The notes beneath the pieces are model-generated. The model saw nothing but the letters and a program-made list of their open reading frames with translations. It did not search any database and had not been told where the DNA came from. Position numbers and translations under genes: made by a program. Below, in pieces: positions 14,401 to 26,049 of a stretch of DNA of 64,000 bases. Positions within the stretch are counted from its first letter, which is position 1, and each line of letters opens with the position of its first letter. The DNA lies in NCBI RefSeq assembly GCF_032854445.1, contig NC_088300.1, positions 23,977,608 to 24,041,607 on the forward strand, read 5' to 3'. The stretch is from Liolophura sinensis. Lineage: Eukaryota > Mollusca > Polyplacophora > Chitonida > Chitonidae.

Positions 14401-17400
14401 ATTCGTTTATTTCACTTTTGAAGATGTTGCCAACAACATACACACACCCTTATAACCTGTTTATGAAAGCTTTTAACTGTTGCTGTTTACACATCCTAGT
14501 CTGATCCTTAAAATCTGAGGTCACATATTCATTCAAAGGTCATCAATCATAGGACTGGCATAACATACTTGTTATGTATACATGTATGTGCCAGCACAAC
14601 TGCACAAGTCAACCTACATTCCATGGGAGGTAACTCAAAACCTGAGAGTGATAAACACAGCTTTAATATGAACAGCGCCCTGCTTAGGAGGCACTATTAT
14701 TCACAATATTAGAGTGTCGTCATGACACACCTTCCATAATGCATGGTTGAAAAATACTTGATGTTTGCACAAAATATGCAATATGCTCCTTCACGATCTA
14801 CATGTATAATAAACTGATGACACTTTTACTTAATAAATGTGCGTATGTAATGCATAATGTCCACTATGAGTCAATGCAGTAGCCTAGCAAATACTATAGT
14901 AGATGTACATGTACTTTATTACAATAGAAGTATGAGGGTCCTTAAGGAAAAATTAGAGTGTTGTTACAAAACCTAGGAGCTTTCCTGTACCGTCCGCATA
15001 AACAATATGCCAAGAAGAAATTACAGACAGAAACACCTGATACTCAACCAAAGATTATCACTTCTGTCCTGTTTTCTCAAGGACAATGTTTCTTTCAACC
15101 TGGCACTTGGTCTGGGCGATCTTGTTTTAGCACAAGCGTCTTGTTTTAGCAGTCCTGCTCGTCCTTGCCTTCGACCTGCTTTAGGCCTTGCTGACTGTAC
15201 TGACATAAAGGAATTTACTGAACATAGCAGGGCCTTCTGATTTATAAGAGACTCTTTCATGCAGATTTCAGGAAGATGTTTTCGTAATATATCTGACTTT
15301 GCCAAGGAAAAAGAAAGCAATGTCACAATATTTTTCTTCAAGCAATGACTCTCCCAAGGCAGTTTTCTTGCCAGCTCACCCTGACAGGTTACTGCAATCT
15401 CCTGCCCAACTTGTACGCATTGTGACACTGGCAGCTGTTCTGAGTTGTTCTCTGACAATATAGAGCTAATAGGTTTTTTGACGCTTTCAGTGCTAGTGAT
15501 TGGTCAAGTTCATAAGGGCTTCTACAACATGGCTACTCGGAGTGAACTGTCCGTCAGTGCCATATCCCCGATGTTGAACTTCATCTTTTCGGCTTTCAAA
15601 ACTTTATAGAATTTTACATATTTTTCTATGATATATAGTGGACAAATTTATATTCACTTAAATATAATTGTCATAAATATGAAAGCTCAGCACCAAACAT
15701 CTACATGTACCTGTACTTTACAAAAAGTAAATAGATTAATCAAATATTAGAGTGCCGATCCTAGTCTCAACCATAATCTGTTTCAGACACAGTATGCATA
15801 TTGTACAGTGTATGTATTTGACTTGGACAGGTAAATTTCCAGCAAACTTGGCTAAGTTCCAAAGTCAAGGATCTTAATTTCAAAGGTACTGCTCTTACAG
15901 GTACACATGAAAAGTCACCAGCAAACGAAAGCATATTTTATTTCCTGAACCCTAGTATATCATAACTATAGCTTTAGAAAGCATACCTACATGTGAAATT
16001 GGCTAAGGGTAAGCACATACATGTCATCTGGTCAAAAAGATTTACCTTGATCACATGTGCACAATGCCCATGTAGGTAATAACCAGCTTAATAACCAAAG
16101 CAGAAAAGGTAGCATACAACCATTAGTTGACTACTGGCAGTATTAACCATTTACCTGGGGTATGAGTACTTTAATACTAGTGTTAAGTTTTATACAATTA
16201 CATTGATACAATAGCAACCCTTATGCCTACAGTGGCAGTAAATCCTCTTGGGCGGCCATATGTAAGGTAGTGAAAGACGGAATGAGATTTAATATGCACA
16301 ACGCAGGGTCACAAGCCCTTGGCAATGAAACACTTCACAGATAACACAATAAAACAATGTTTTTTCTATGATCCTGGTTCAAATTTAAAAATACCTTCTA
16401 CTAAATTTCCAATAACAAGACTACTGAATAATGAAAAATATTTGCATCTATAATAGTGAAGGATACTGTATGTGTTAAATTTGTTAATATCTAGACAAAC
16501 TTTGTGTACATACAACTTGTCAATTTTACACATGGGCACCTATCTGCGTTTTGTATCATTTTGTATAACATTCTCTATTAATCAGTGCACTCTGCTAACA
16601 CATACGCATTACACAGTCAATAACTCAGCATATTACAATCAGCCACACTCTATCACTAATGAACAGCAGAAAGGACTCCATGAAGTCACCACAGCAAAAT
16701 CAATAACATGGAAATCCATAAGTGAATATCAAAAGATGAGATTAGAAGTGCACCTTATCATGCAATATCCTCCAGAGGCAAACAAGCCACTCATGTTTGC
16801 TCCAGCTAATGACAGGGAGCTGTAAGACTGTAAGGTGCAGCTGCACTGTGCAAGTGTACAATACCAGAAAACAAAGAGTACAAGAAGTATATGTATATAT
16901 ATATATATATATATATGCTGAATCTGCTTCAGCATCAAGTTTATGTACAATACATGTATTGATTAGTGTTTATCACATATGTGTTCTTGAGTAAAAGCTA
17001 TATCCCCACCAGCAGTGTTTCAACACTTTTTAACTGTAATTGCACATACGTGTACATATGGACCATATGTTTCTATTGGACAACAAAGGTCACATGGAGT
17101 ACAGATATATTCTCGAATCCTGCAGACAATGTCAAATGTGTCTGCTAAGTAGGTTATCTCCTTTGTTGGGCTGTGAATACAATGGTCACACTGCTGAAGT
17201 GATTCATCCATACATCAATCTTCTGCACTGAGTTGATGGGTCCTTGCAGGACGAATTCGTGACATGGTTACTCAGTGATAGGATACGGAAATATATGGTG
17301 TCAGTAACCTTCATATTGAGTTCGGTGTCATATGAGGGAAAATCAAGTTGTACATGCATGTATAGGCTTGATGTGCCAAAATCAAGTCTCGCATATCAAA

Positions 17401-20400
17401 CGTGGAATAATTGTGTTGCACCTGGCTAGTGTCGCAGAGAATATTCTGTTCATGCCATTGAAAACTTCTTGTACTCTAGGCTTTATGCTTAGGTTTATAA
17501 TCATTTGACATGTCATCTCTACGGTACACTTCATACATGTATGGCGATAGCTTTCCTTTACTACCAGGACACAATTTTGCACAGTTGCTACCATAAGCTA
17601 ACTCTTAGCATCCAGTAGAAAACAGTCCATAAAAAACATGCAAGAAATTGTCTTGTAAATCAGTTATGACTAGAAGGGCGATGAATACGAGTTATCAATA
17701 GCATTTTGACGGCCAGTCAGCATTAGCCAGTGAAAAAACACTTCCCTGCCAAGGGGTTAGAGTGCAGAACCATGTATGTCAAGTGGTAGACCTCTATTAT
17801 ATAAACCCATGACAAGAGGTGGAAAGAGTCGTATGACCAGCCTCTATCTATGTCACTCTAGGCGCGACCAAACACTACACACCAGCCTTCTGGGCTCTAG
17901 ACACCTGGAGAATGTACTTGTCAGAGTAGAGAATAAATCAATCAAGGCCAGGGAACATACAACTCCTCAGGATTCTATGTATAACAGGCTTGATTTTCCC
18001 TCTGATCGCCCATGTCAGTTCTAGAGGCAGGTCTAAACAGATCTCCACCATGTGAAAGACTGTCATGCAGACCTACCCAACTGATTCCAATCACCATACA
18101 CATGTATCATCAAGTGTATTTAATAATCCAAGACAGCTGGTATACTAATCACTCACTACATCACATGCTTTATACTGCACCAACAAAGAAGTAAATATCG
18201 TACAGTTTGCATTACTATACAATGCATCAGAAATATTTTACCTTCTTGATGTCTAGGAAGCTCTGTATTCAAAATTTTTCTATAATATTATATGTACTTA
18301 CTTATATCTGCAATGTGAAATGTCTCTGAATGCTCCACTCCATTACATTTATGTTTACTGAATACTGATGAATTCAATTTACATGGCAGTTAACATGCGA
18401 TACTAAAACATTCAATGAATTTTTTTGGAAAATTAAGTTACTCATGTCTTCAAACAGGATTACGTAAATCCTAATGTTTTTGCATTCCTAGATGATAGTG
18501 TATATTTTAAACATATGTACATGTACATTAAAAGGTACAGTGCAGCTACATGTACATGTAGTAAATCATTTAGCCTCTGCCTGAGATAAACAATATACAC
18601 ATGTAGATATTATGTCATCATTCATGGGAAAAGCTGTTGTGAAACCACTAGGAATCCCATGTACAAGTGCACTCATCATTGACTCCTCAGAGCAATAGGC
18701 AATTCTGTACATGAATTATTTCATACCGAATGCCATCATACATTTCATGTTCTGTCACATCTCCCAGAATCAACATTTGGATCATTTATGATCTGGATTT
18801 AGCTTTCTTTTACCATGTTTGATTACAGTTTACATCTGAAATCAATACCACAGGTCACTAAATGTGTCATATGTACAACAAGTCTTGCCTGTATCCATGT
18901 TAATATATTGTAAGCTGTGAAAAGCATATCTTTAAATAACTAACAAGAAATCTGCACCAAATCACATTCAGTCAAGCAATACATACATAAGTCTTTACCA
19001 TGGGAAGTGTTTACATTATAAAGTAAGGCCTTGAAGTCTTAATTCAGACCAGAAAATCACAACACCAACAACAAAATCCCACAGAATTTGTACATGTGCA
19101 ATTAGCATGGAGTAACCTGTTTACATAACATGTAACTCTTACATGTTAGATTAATAATATATATTGACAGGAAATCTGTTGTTTTCCTATTTGCTTTCTT
19201 GAAAGCAGCCAACAGTTGTCAAAATAACTCATTTCAAACAATTCTGCAAAAAAGATATTGATGTTATTTTTTCTTAGTTTTTGTTTCCTAATGGTTCTGA
19301 GTGACAAATGCCTCTACTGATTATAATTTCAATTGTGTTTTATGGCACACTCTAGAATATTTCACTTATACAACGGCAGCCAGCATTATGGTGGGAGGAA
19401 ACTGGGCAGAGCCGCAGGTTGCTGACAGCTTTTCCAATGTATGAATCCAGAGGAAGCCAGTCTGAGCTGGACTTGAACTCACAGTGACCACACTGGTGAC
19501 AGGCTACTGGGTCAATGCGCAGTGTCATGCCTCTACAGATCTGGACACTGAACGCAATTACATTTATGTCAGTTCATATACCGTACAAATAACAGTCAAA
19601 ATATATCTTCAATACTGATAGCCAACTCGCTAAAAGCATTAATGAGGAAATGCTATCTTTCCAATCTGGGAATAGTTCAATACATTAGCTTTAGAACATT
19701 AGCACTCATTAACACAAACTCGCTTTGCTGTTATCATCCAACAAAGAACAACCTCCTGTGCATTATTGATTTAGCTTCCATTTAACACATGGGTGAATGC
19801 AGTAAAACTCTTGTTAAATATGAACTAGTCAGGGCAGATGTAAACACACATGTACTCGTCTAAACGCCTGCGCCACCTTCAACAGCCATCTCCTCAGTGT
19901 TGTCATCTCTGATCCCAGTACCACACACAGGCTGCCAGAAAACTACCATTAACAATGTGTGGTATGACCAACAATGTACCAGACGTTTCCCATGTAAAGT
20001 ACGTTGTTCAGCGCTCAGCCTTCAATTCTTATTTCTGATATTCCTCAAGTCCTTTCAAGTCAAGACACAGTTCTATGTTTTCAAGACAACTGAAACCCAA
20101 GTTACAGCTGATAAGATAAATAGCTAAATGTTTGTAATGCTATTAGGACACAGCAGACAACGCTTCAACCTAAACGCCTAACCTCCACATGTAGACTGCT
20201 TGGTCAGTCAGCTCATTCATAAGATATACACGTATCTTGGGACATCTCCAAGTGTGATATATATAAATATATATAAGTACACTGTAGATGTCCTCAGACT
20301 AAGTTGCTTGAGACACTATGCATCAATAACAAATACGTGTACGTACATGTACACATGTCCTCTGAAACTTATACATGTACATGAATCTATGCTCACGTAT

Positions 20401-23400
20401 GTAGATCCTTACATACATGTCTAGCATTACATGTATGTCACTTTTAGGGTTTAATGCCACTTCGCCCTAAACATGTTTTTTGAGATCTAACCACAGGACC
20501 AATAATTACATACATGTATGTCATTATTTTCATAAATGTACAAGGTATGTACATGTTCAGTACTACATGTCAAGATATTTAATATTTAATATTATTTATT
20601 ATAATAACAAAAGTTTATCTTTAGGTATTTAAACTAACCTCATGAGTTCACTAGAGCAGACCTGTCTAGCTACATGTACATGTACATTATTTGTATTTCA
20701 TCCTGTCAGACATTTGACACCTTCAAGTAGATATATATGTAGAAAGCATTCAAAACAGCTACGAGAAAGCTATGAAATGTATTTGAGATCATTGACATCT
20801 GGGCATTAGCAGTTTTACTTGCACCAACATGCATACTCCCTCACACACAGCAGTGAAAACATTCTCCGAATAACACAGGAGTAAATACAAAACTCTGCTT
20901 TAAGTTCAAAACCAGGTTTTTGTTGATGTTCACAATTTATATATGCTGTGCACATTGTTCTGTTGTCTTACATACAATAATTTTTGGTTATTATCAGCCG
21001 TGCCCCTCTGAATATCGTCCAATGTTGTTCACTTCCCTATATCTTCCCATGTTATCTTTCACCTTGTCATCTGCTTGATGATTCATACAAGTGAAGTGCG
21101 AGGATATCTGCGGTCTTGAATATTAAATGCAGATGGTGATACATATATGATGGCTGGCAGACCAGTGGAAACTTCAAACTATTCCACTATGCCTTATTAT
21201 TCAATCTTCTGCTGAGAACTGCTAATTTAATGACAGATTTGAATCTCTAACACAGCTTGGGTGAGACCACAGCCTTTGTCAAGTAACTGATCTAAAGCTG
21301 TGGCCAGACAAATGAGAACTGACTTGAACAAGAAACCTCATTGGTTAAGGGCAAGGACACCTTTGGCAGAAGTTCACATGTATACAAGTAGTAATAAGTT
21401 AGTGTGTATAGTCCATGTACAGTATCCAGTGTACACTTAAAATCCAAAGAGTTGTACCATCTGTGCAGTACCATACTTGGAACATGTGTACAAAGTACGT
21501 ACCGAGTGTTCAATACATTTGCACCCTTTGTATAACATACTTTACATGTACCACGTCACTGCACATCAAAACCCTAGGTAGCAGTTGATCTTGTGGCGAA
21601 GCGCCATGCCTATCGGGAGGTATGCCATGCCTCCGTGAAGCCACAATGCAGTGCGGCCTGCCTCTAAAAAAATACTTTATTCCATTTGCTGTCCTTTTCT
21701 GCAAAACAACACTGTAAATATTGTCCTCGGCTTGTATGGTATTCACTGAACAATGCCTTCGATTGCAGGACAACTTTTTTCCCTCCAAATATCTGAAAGA
21801 TTCTAACAATCAGCCAGCCATGCATATACATGTATAATGCGCAACCGTGGATCGACAAGTTCGCATCTTCTCAAGCAGACCAGTCAAAACTACTCAAGAA
21901 AATGAATTTTATTTTATTTGTAACATTTTTTAAATTTGACTCTAATAATATGAATTTTACAAGTAACTTAATTGATTGACTTCAGTCACATCGGTCAGAT
22001 GACCTTGTTTTGTTTCAAATGCATTACCCAATTCTATCAGTTATACAAATAACATGTATGTCCACGGTGCTAGTTGTATTTCATGCAGTGGAAATCACAA
22101 AAAATAAAATAAATCAAAAACATTTACGAAATAAACATAAATGAAACAATTTCTCATTGTTTAGGTCTTAATTTAATAGACTGTCTGCTAAGGAGTACTT
22201 TAAAAAAGTTCTTTCCCTTTAAGAAATAAATTTCATGCAACACCTATGCGGTATCTGCAGGCAAGGCTTACATTATGTGAAAATATCCATTTTTTATTAT
22301 CAGTGGTATTAAGATTGACATATATTTAAACCATGACTTTAACTAGATCTAAACTGGTCTAAATTGGACACTCATCCCCCATGCCTTTCACAAATCCTGG
22401 CTAGGGGTCTGCACATGTGTATTATTTGTTTACTACAGCACATGTCAGGTGGGCATTTCATGGATCCGTGTACGATGAATAAAGTACAATATCTACCCAT
22501 ACCTAGAGTGTACATTCGCCCCATAACAAGTACATTACATTATCTTGTATTGAGTGTATGGAATATATTTTCCAAAGTTTGAAGAATTCCTTACCCGTGC
22601 AGGAGCGGTCCCTGGCAATGGCTCGTAGGCTTTTGACCAGTCGTCTTTACTGTCTTCCCAAGGCAACTTGTTCTTTCCCCTCCCAGCACTGACTATTCTG
22701 CGTGGAGCTGGCATCGGCCTTGCTGACCCATCTCTGGACACGGCTGATGATGTTCTGGATGACACTGACTCTAACTCAACCATTTCTGAGCGAGATGTTC
22801 TGGCCGAACCAGAGCCACCGCTGGAGGCAGCCATGATCCAGTCAATGTCTGCACCCTGCTGCATCCCGCCTCGCGATGACACTGAACCAGATAAAGGTGT
22901 GGCAAGCTCAATCAAACCATCCACACTCATTTTGGGCAGCTGACGCCTGGCTAGTCGTGCCTGCACAGCAGCCATGACACCCTCTGCCTCTGCATTGTTC
23001 AACTCTACCTGGTCTACTGCCTGAACTAAAGGCCCCAATTTCCCTGTCCCCATAGCCTGGGCAAGCACAGCGTAACACTCCAGTGCTGCTTGTCGCACTT
23101 GTCTCTTTGGATCAAGGAGGGAAGGACCAACAATTTGGCAAAGACGAGGTAAATCAAAATCGTAACTGGGGAACTTGAGAAGGGAAGCAATGATGATGTT
23201 CAAGGTCTCCTGTCGAACCTTTGAGTTTCGATGGTTTAAATTATCACATATCACAGCCAATACAGGCTTTGGGGCATAGCTTTGCATTAGCTGCATTGAT
23301 ACTTTCATTACAACTTGCCTTACAACAATCTTATTGTCACTCATCCTCTTAGTCAAGGCTGACACCAGGGGCTGCAGATAGTGACGTACATCTTGACCCA

Positions 23401-24511
23401 GCTTACAGGCTAAAATGTTCAACATTTCGAGTGTCACTGTGGTGATCTTGAAGTTAGCATCATCTAGGAGGCTGCTGACAAAACTAATGAAAGACAACAT
23501 ATGAGGTTTTAACAGGTCTAAGCGATACAAATCATTCAGAATATTTTTCAGCTCCTCCACAGCCAAGGCTCTAGCTTTGAAATTTTCCTGATCATAAATT
23601 TGACACATAACCTGACTAGGAACTATGCCAAACTCGTACAAATCTTCCCTGTTATTGTTTGTAAAATGCCCCCTTGCTGTAAAAGGGGCATGTGATCTTG
23701 ATGGCAGAATAGTTGAATCAGTGATTGAGGGCTTGCTTCGAACATTGTAGCCATTTTCTTCCACACGGTCAGACAGCTGAAGGTAGTACTGGCGCAAAGG
23801 TGGGGACAACTTTTGAATATAAGAATTAAAATCACTCTCTCCAACAAAGTTCCTAATTTTTTCCATCGTAAACAGAGCTGTCTCTCGCATGTTATCTTCA
23901 GAAGAATTGTCAAGTAACTTTTTTGCCAAAGACAATGTGACATCGTAAAAGTTTTCATTTGCAAATTCTGGAGTAAAAAGCATTGGTAGTGCCACAATCG
24001 CTTCTTTCCGCACTCGTGAATCATCACTTTCCAATCCGCTTTTAACTATAGCACGTAATAATGCCTGCACATTATGTGTATTTTTCATGTAGACATGCAA
24101 AGTTTGAATGACAGCTCTGCGAAGGGTGATTCTACTATCTCCGAGGATAGGAATCAGTCTTGATAATACCAGTGACATACATGCGTCCAGGTCCTCTAAA
24201 TGTGGAATGGTTTCATGTATAAGTTGAACACATTTCAACCTGACATCCCAGTTGGAGTCAGACAACGCTAGCTCCAAACCCTGGTAGATGGAGTACACGT
24301 CAGAATACGGTAAACGGCCGCCGTTTCTACGTGCACTGATTATCAAATGCTCCAGAATCTCTGCCCGCTTTTTGAAGCTCTGATCGCTGAGTTGATCGAG
24401 CACTACATCTTCTTCCATATTCCAGCCTGATGACGGTGGGTTGCTCTTTAAGTAAGGGCCATCTCCAATGTCATAATTGTAGCCGAAGGGGAGTTGCACT
24501 TTTCCTGCCAT
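2287..24511 (-). CDS. TOGARAM1: TOGARAM1 (crescerin), 5' ten coding exons; gene continues off the window
   Basis: TOG-domain array protein of the crescerin family, which binds tubulin and regulates microtubules in the ciliary axoneme. Ten exons join in frame over 3349 nt (1116 codons plus one base). Residues about 40-270 and 310-540 are helical HEAT-type TOG arrays (TOG1, TOG2), all in exon 1. The linker keeps family motifs: GKNKLPWED near residue 615, SLRQIRNSASKKK at the start of exon 6, GVVGRG at the end of exon 8, PTGIYG in exon 9, and a charged coiled coil in exon 10. The ATG at 24511 (MAGKVQLP) is the first in-frame Met after a stop just upstream at 24557-24559. Human TOGARAM1 is roughly 1,700 residues with TOG3-TOG4 at the C-terminus, so that part should lie before base 1. 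Introns are all GT-AG. TOGARAM2 is less likely because it lacks this N-terminal TOG pair. No frameshifts or internal stops are seen. Confidence 0.93.
2456..6136. other. TOGARAM1 intron 9
   Basis: AT-rich intron of 3.7 kb. Short open frames on either strand lack splice signals or family matches. Nothing else seen. Confidence 0.7.
6137..6324 (-). CDS. TOGARAM1: TOGARAM1 coding exon 9 (PTGIYG motif)
   Basis: A 188-nt exon, acceptor TGTTCAG and donor GTGAGT, phase 1 in and 0 out. It contains NYPTGIYGIGVRQNSS, equivalent to the PSGIYGRSVQQN motif of vertebrate TOGARAM1, and ends in the acidic run DETEDLDD. Confidence 0.92.
6325..9857. other. TOGARAM1 introns 7-8
   Basis: Intronic sequence on both sides of the exon at 8029-8136. 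AT-rich, with several short ACATGTA palindromic runs near 7440-7520. No other feature supported. Confidence 0.65.
8029..8136 (-). CDS. TOGARAM1: TOGARAM1 coding exon 8
   Basis: A 108-nt exon, acceptor CCCCACAG and donor GTATGT, phase 1 in and 1 out. It encodes SSLSPLGVASMHSYGALDFE and ends DKIGVVGRG, matching the VVVGKG segment of vertebrate TOGARAM1. Confidence 0.85.
9858..10141 (-). CDS. TOGARAM1: TOGARAM1 coding exon 7
   Basis: A 284-nt exon, acceptor ATTTTTAG and donor GTTAGT, phase 2 in and 1 out. It encodes a linker from KRSENVFEAKPKLARVGS to KARDRRRLTK, with several basic clusters that could contact microtubules (inference). No domain is recognised. Confidence 0.87.
10597..10808 (-). 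CDS. TOGARAM1: TOGARAM1 coding exon 6 (conserved SLRxxRNSAxKK motif)
   Basis: A 212-nt exon, acceptor ATTTTCAG and donor GTAGGA, phase 0 in and 2 out. It opens with MMSSLRQIRNSASKKK, very close to the SSLRSLRNSAAKKR motif of vertebrate TOGARAM1. A Ser/Pro-rich stretch (SRSPSPPLSD) and FESGFYSP follow, also similar to the vertebrate order. Confidence 0.93.
11333..11529 (-). CDS. TOGARAM1: TOGARAM1 coding exon 5
   Basis: A 197-nt exon, acceptor GGTTACAG and donor GTAGGT, phase 1 in and 0 out. It encodes a proline-rich linker with KVPPIIPSGDKY, which resembles the KPVPPIPRG stretch of the vertebrate protein. The frame stays open for about 40 further codons past this donor, so a longer exon form cannot be excluded. 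The donor chosen here restores the vertebrate-like E-M-x-S-S-L-R junction with the next exon. Confidence 0.87.
12603..12674 (-). CDS. TOGARAM1: TOGARAM1 coding exon 4
   Basis: A 72-nt exon, acceptor TTGACAG and strong donor GTGAGT, phase 1 in and 1 out. It encodes DPSWDTGSSVSSHRHTKTKL and then EPIP. Also skippable in frame. Confidence 0.8.
12770..12860 (-). mobile_element. SINE family 2 variant fragment
   Basis: Contains ATGATGGCGGTTAGTTTCAT, GGGTGGAGGAGACCAGAGTG. Short and diverged, inside the intron between coding exons 3 and 4 of TOGARAM1. Confidence 0.4.
12957..12972. repeat. poly-G tract
   Basis: GGGA followed by 12 consecutive G in the intron between coding exons 3 and 4 of TOGARAM1; on the transcript strand this is a C-run. 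Confidence 0.85.
13497..13574 (-). CDS. TOGARAM1: TOGARAM1 coding exon 3
   Basis: A 78-nt exon, acceptor GGTTGCAG and donor GTAGGC, phase 1 in and 1 out. It encodes a basic and then acidic linker (SQRISKVKRTSSLRHGGYE onward). The length is a multiple of three, so it could be skipped without a frame change. Confidence 0.8.
13722..13845 (-). CDS. TOGARAM1: TOGARAM1 coding exon 2
   Basis: A 124-nt exon, acceptor ...TTTGAAG and donor GTAGGA, entering in phase 0 and leaving in phase 1. It encodes a hydrophilic linker (GVRNNQTND... to ...TEDNPLSN) with no known domain. Phase agreement with both neighbours and open coding are the support. Confidence 0.82.
16888..16916. repeat. (AT)n microsatellite in TOGARAM1 intron 1
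   Basis: Alternating TA run of about 28 bp. Confidence 0.9.
19330..19550 (-). mobile_element. SINE family 2 in TOGARAM1 intron 1
   Basis: Minus-oriented copy. On the plus strand it reads AATATTTCACTTATACAACG, CAGCCAGCATTATGGTGGGA, GGACTTGAACTCACAGTGAC and GGGTCAATGCGCAG. A small internal deletion is present after the gggcagagcc block. Confidence 0.78.
22595..24511 (-). CDS. TOGARAM1: TOGARAM1 coding exon 1 (TOG1 + TOG2)
   Basis: A 1917-nt exon of 639 codons that ends in phase 0 after ...PGTAPAR at a GTAAGG donor. TOG1 opens after LDQLSDQSFKKRAEI. TOG2 opens at the FGIVPSQVMCQIYDQENFKARA segment, the counterpart of the vertebrate FGIIPQ segment. TOG2 ends near the conserved VQARLARRQLP motif, and the exon closes with SAGRGKNKLPWED. 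Translation could only begin further upstream from a non-ATG codon, so the ATG at 24511 is preferred. Confidence 0.96.
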
Positions 24512-24755
24512 CCACAACACTCTCGCTTCCACTCCACCTAAGAGAGCGATCAAAACCTATCGTTGTTAACCAAACTGTTGACATGGATATATTCATGAAC
24601 ATACATTAGTTAAGTAGCGATTACTGTGGTGAAATCTACTAATGAACATACATTACTCTTGCATCTGTCTTGTCAAAACTCGACATTTTGTCCGCCGTGT
24701 GACATTTCGGTGTAAATCGTGTATATGGCGACTTCTCCACAACAACAGTGTATAT

Positions 24756-24761
24756 CACGTG
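24756..24761. promoter_or_regulatory. CACGTG E-box
   Basis: Palindromic CACGTG within TCACGTGAC, about 245 bp upstream of the TOGARAM1 ATG. It is a consensus site for bHLH-zip factors (USF/MITF/MYC class). A hexamer alone is weak evidence. Confidence 0.3.
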
Positions 24762-24834
24762 ACTTATCAACACAGAACCCGGATGACGGCTGCACGTAAA
24801 ACATGGAATGGCTTGGATTTAAAACGAACGATTA

Positions 24835-24848
24835 GTAACCGTGATAAC
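24835..24848. promoter_or_regulatory. RFX X-box-like motif
   Basis: The sequence GTAACC-GT-GATAAC fits the ciliary X-box consensus GTNRCC-N(0-3)-RGYAAC at 11 of 12 fixed positions; the mismatch is A for G in the second half-site. It lies about 325 bp upstream of the TOGARAM1 ATG, a usual distance for RFX-driven cilium genes. Binding is inferred. Confidence 0.5.
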
Positions 24849-25439
24849 TGCTTTAAACATCCCAAGTGTCATCACATAACAATATCAGAATGTCAAATTC
24901 ACATCGACTGGCGCAGTGTAACAGTTTCATAGTTTTAGAAACGAGTCGCCTGCAGAACAAGCCAAAACTAGTCGCACTCACGCTGTGTTCTATTCAAAAA
25001 GCTGGTTAACTGTCAGCATGACGCCCTCCTGCTGATCGACTGACAATTACAGCGTTCTCTCTGTGGTGTTGCGTGGATGTGTATTACCCTACTTACCTAT
25101 ATACTAATAAGATGATCAAAACTAACCTTAACCAGCATAATGATAAAGTAAATGTAGAAAGTTATTCCTAACAAATTACTGAATCTCACGGCGTTAAACA
25201 CTAGTAAAACAAAATAAATTATTATTTCCCAGTAATAGGGAATATAGCCTAATAGCCTAATATAATCTGACATGTAGCTCACATAGTAAAAAAAGTTATG
25301 TTCTGTTGGCCTATGGTGCCCGATGTGATTAGCAGTTAAGTATAATTAGTAATAGTGACAGTTGATTTTAATACATGTTTAGGCTGTACATGTATTCGTA
25401 CATATATTGATGAACAATTAAATCATGTAACATATATAG

Positions 25440-25485
25440 TGCATGTAGTACGACGTTACACCCCAAGCATTCATTCATTCATTTT
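25440..25485 (+). mobile_element. SINE family 1 tail fragment
   Basis: Only the last 45 bp of the family-1 tail: GCATGTAGTACGACGTTACA, CCCCAAGCATTCATTCATTC. Confidence 0.6.
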
Positions 25486-26049
25486 AATGCATGTTAATTC
25501 ATGGCAAAAAAAACCAAGGTATATTTCAACATGATTCAGTGTTATAAGACGATTTTTTGGTTTGTGCTTTCCTTTCTTCCTGTCTTCTTTCTCTTACTTT
25601 TGTGTTCTAAAGTTTTATTATGTATACATTTTATGGGATTTCGTTGAAGGTTGATATAGACTTTTCTGTCGACCAGTCTCTTCGCGCTTTCCACCATGCA
25701 ACTCCCCTCCCATATGTATGTATGATAGTTAAATGAGTCGATTTATTTTTGCCCACTGGTAACATATGCCAACATTCTGATGGCGAGGACATGCTAAATC
25801 CTGTCTCTCCCCCACCCCCACCCCAACCCATCAATATACATGTATATAACAGCTAACTGACCCCCTCCCTCAGCCGATCTCTTACCACACACTGAGCTCA
25901 CTTGTGTTATGGCAGATCATAATAACATATAGTGTACCGTGATAGATGCTAATTAATCACTCAAGCAACCAAGCAATCAAGCAAACTGTCTCGTACAAGG
26001 AGCCCAATCCATATATCATTTCGCCCCTTTGTTTTTTTTTCAACACAAA

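Larger units (their letters stand above)
13846..22594. other. TOGARAM1 intron 1 (8.7 kb)
   Basis: Largest intron of the visible gene. It contains an (AT)n run, a SINE at 19330-19550 and a less AT-rich patch at 15040-15610 with frames open on both strands. No exon in the required phase stands out. Confidence 0.65.
24512..24980 (-). promoter_or_regulatory. TOGARAM1 upstream/promoter region
   Basis: The sequence just upstream of the TOGARAM1 ATG is richer in CpG than its surroundings and lacks repeats. It holds a CACGTG E-box (24756-24761) and an X-box-like palindrome (24835-24848). No TATA box is evident. The extent is approximate and the transcription start is not determined. Confidence 0.45.

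Noticed and set aside
15021-15458. 145-codon minus-strand frame in TOGARAM1 intron 1
   Set aside because: Same strand as the host gene, but no acceptor/donor in the needed phase, no family match, and basic low-complexity text. Possibly an old repeat.
16472-16825. 117-codon plus-strand frame
   Set aside because: Lies antisense in an intron, AT-biased composition, no homology recognised.
21510-21809. 99-codon minus-strand frame in TOGARAM1 intron 1
   Set aside because: Contains a GC-rich patch but no splice signals in phase and no family match.
22668-22943. Plus-strand frame opposite TOGARAM1 exon 1
   Set aside because: Antisense shadow of a well-supported coding exon.
24777-24840. Plus-strand ATG (MTAARKTWNGLDLKR...) as first exon of the 30.4 kb gene
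   Set aside because: The available donors leave phase 1, while the exon at 30400 needs phase 2.
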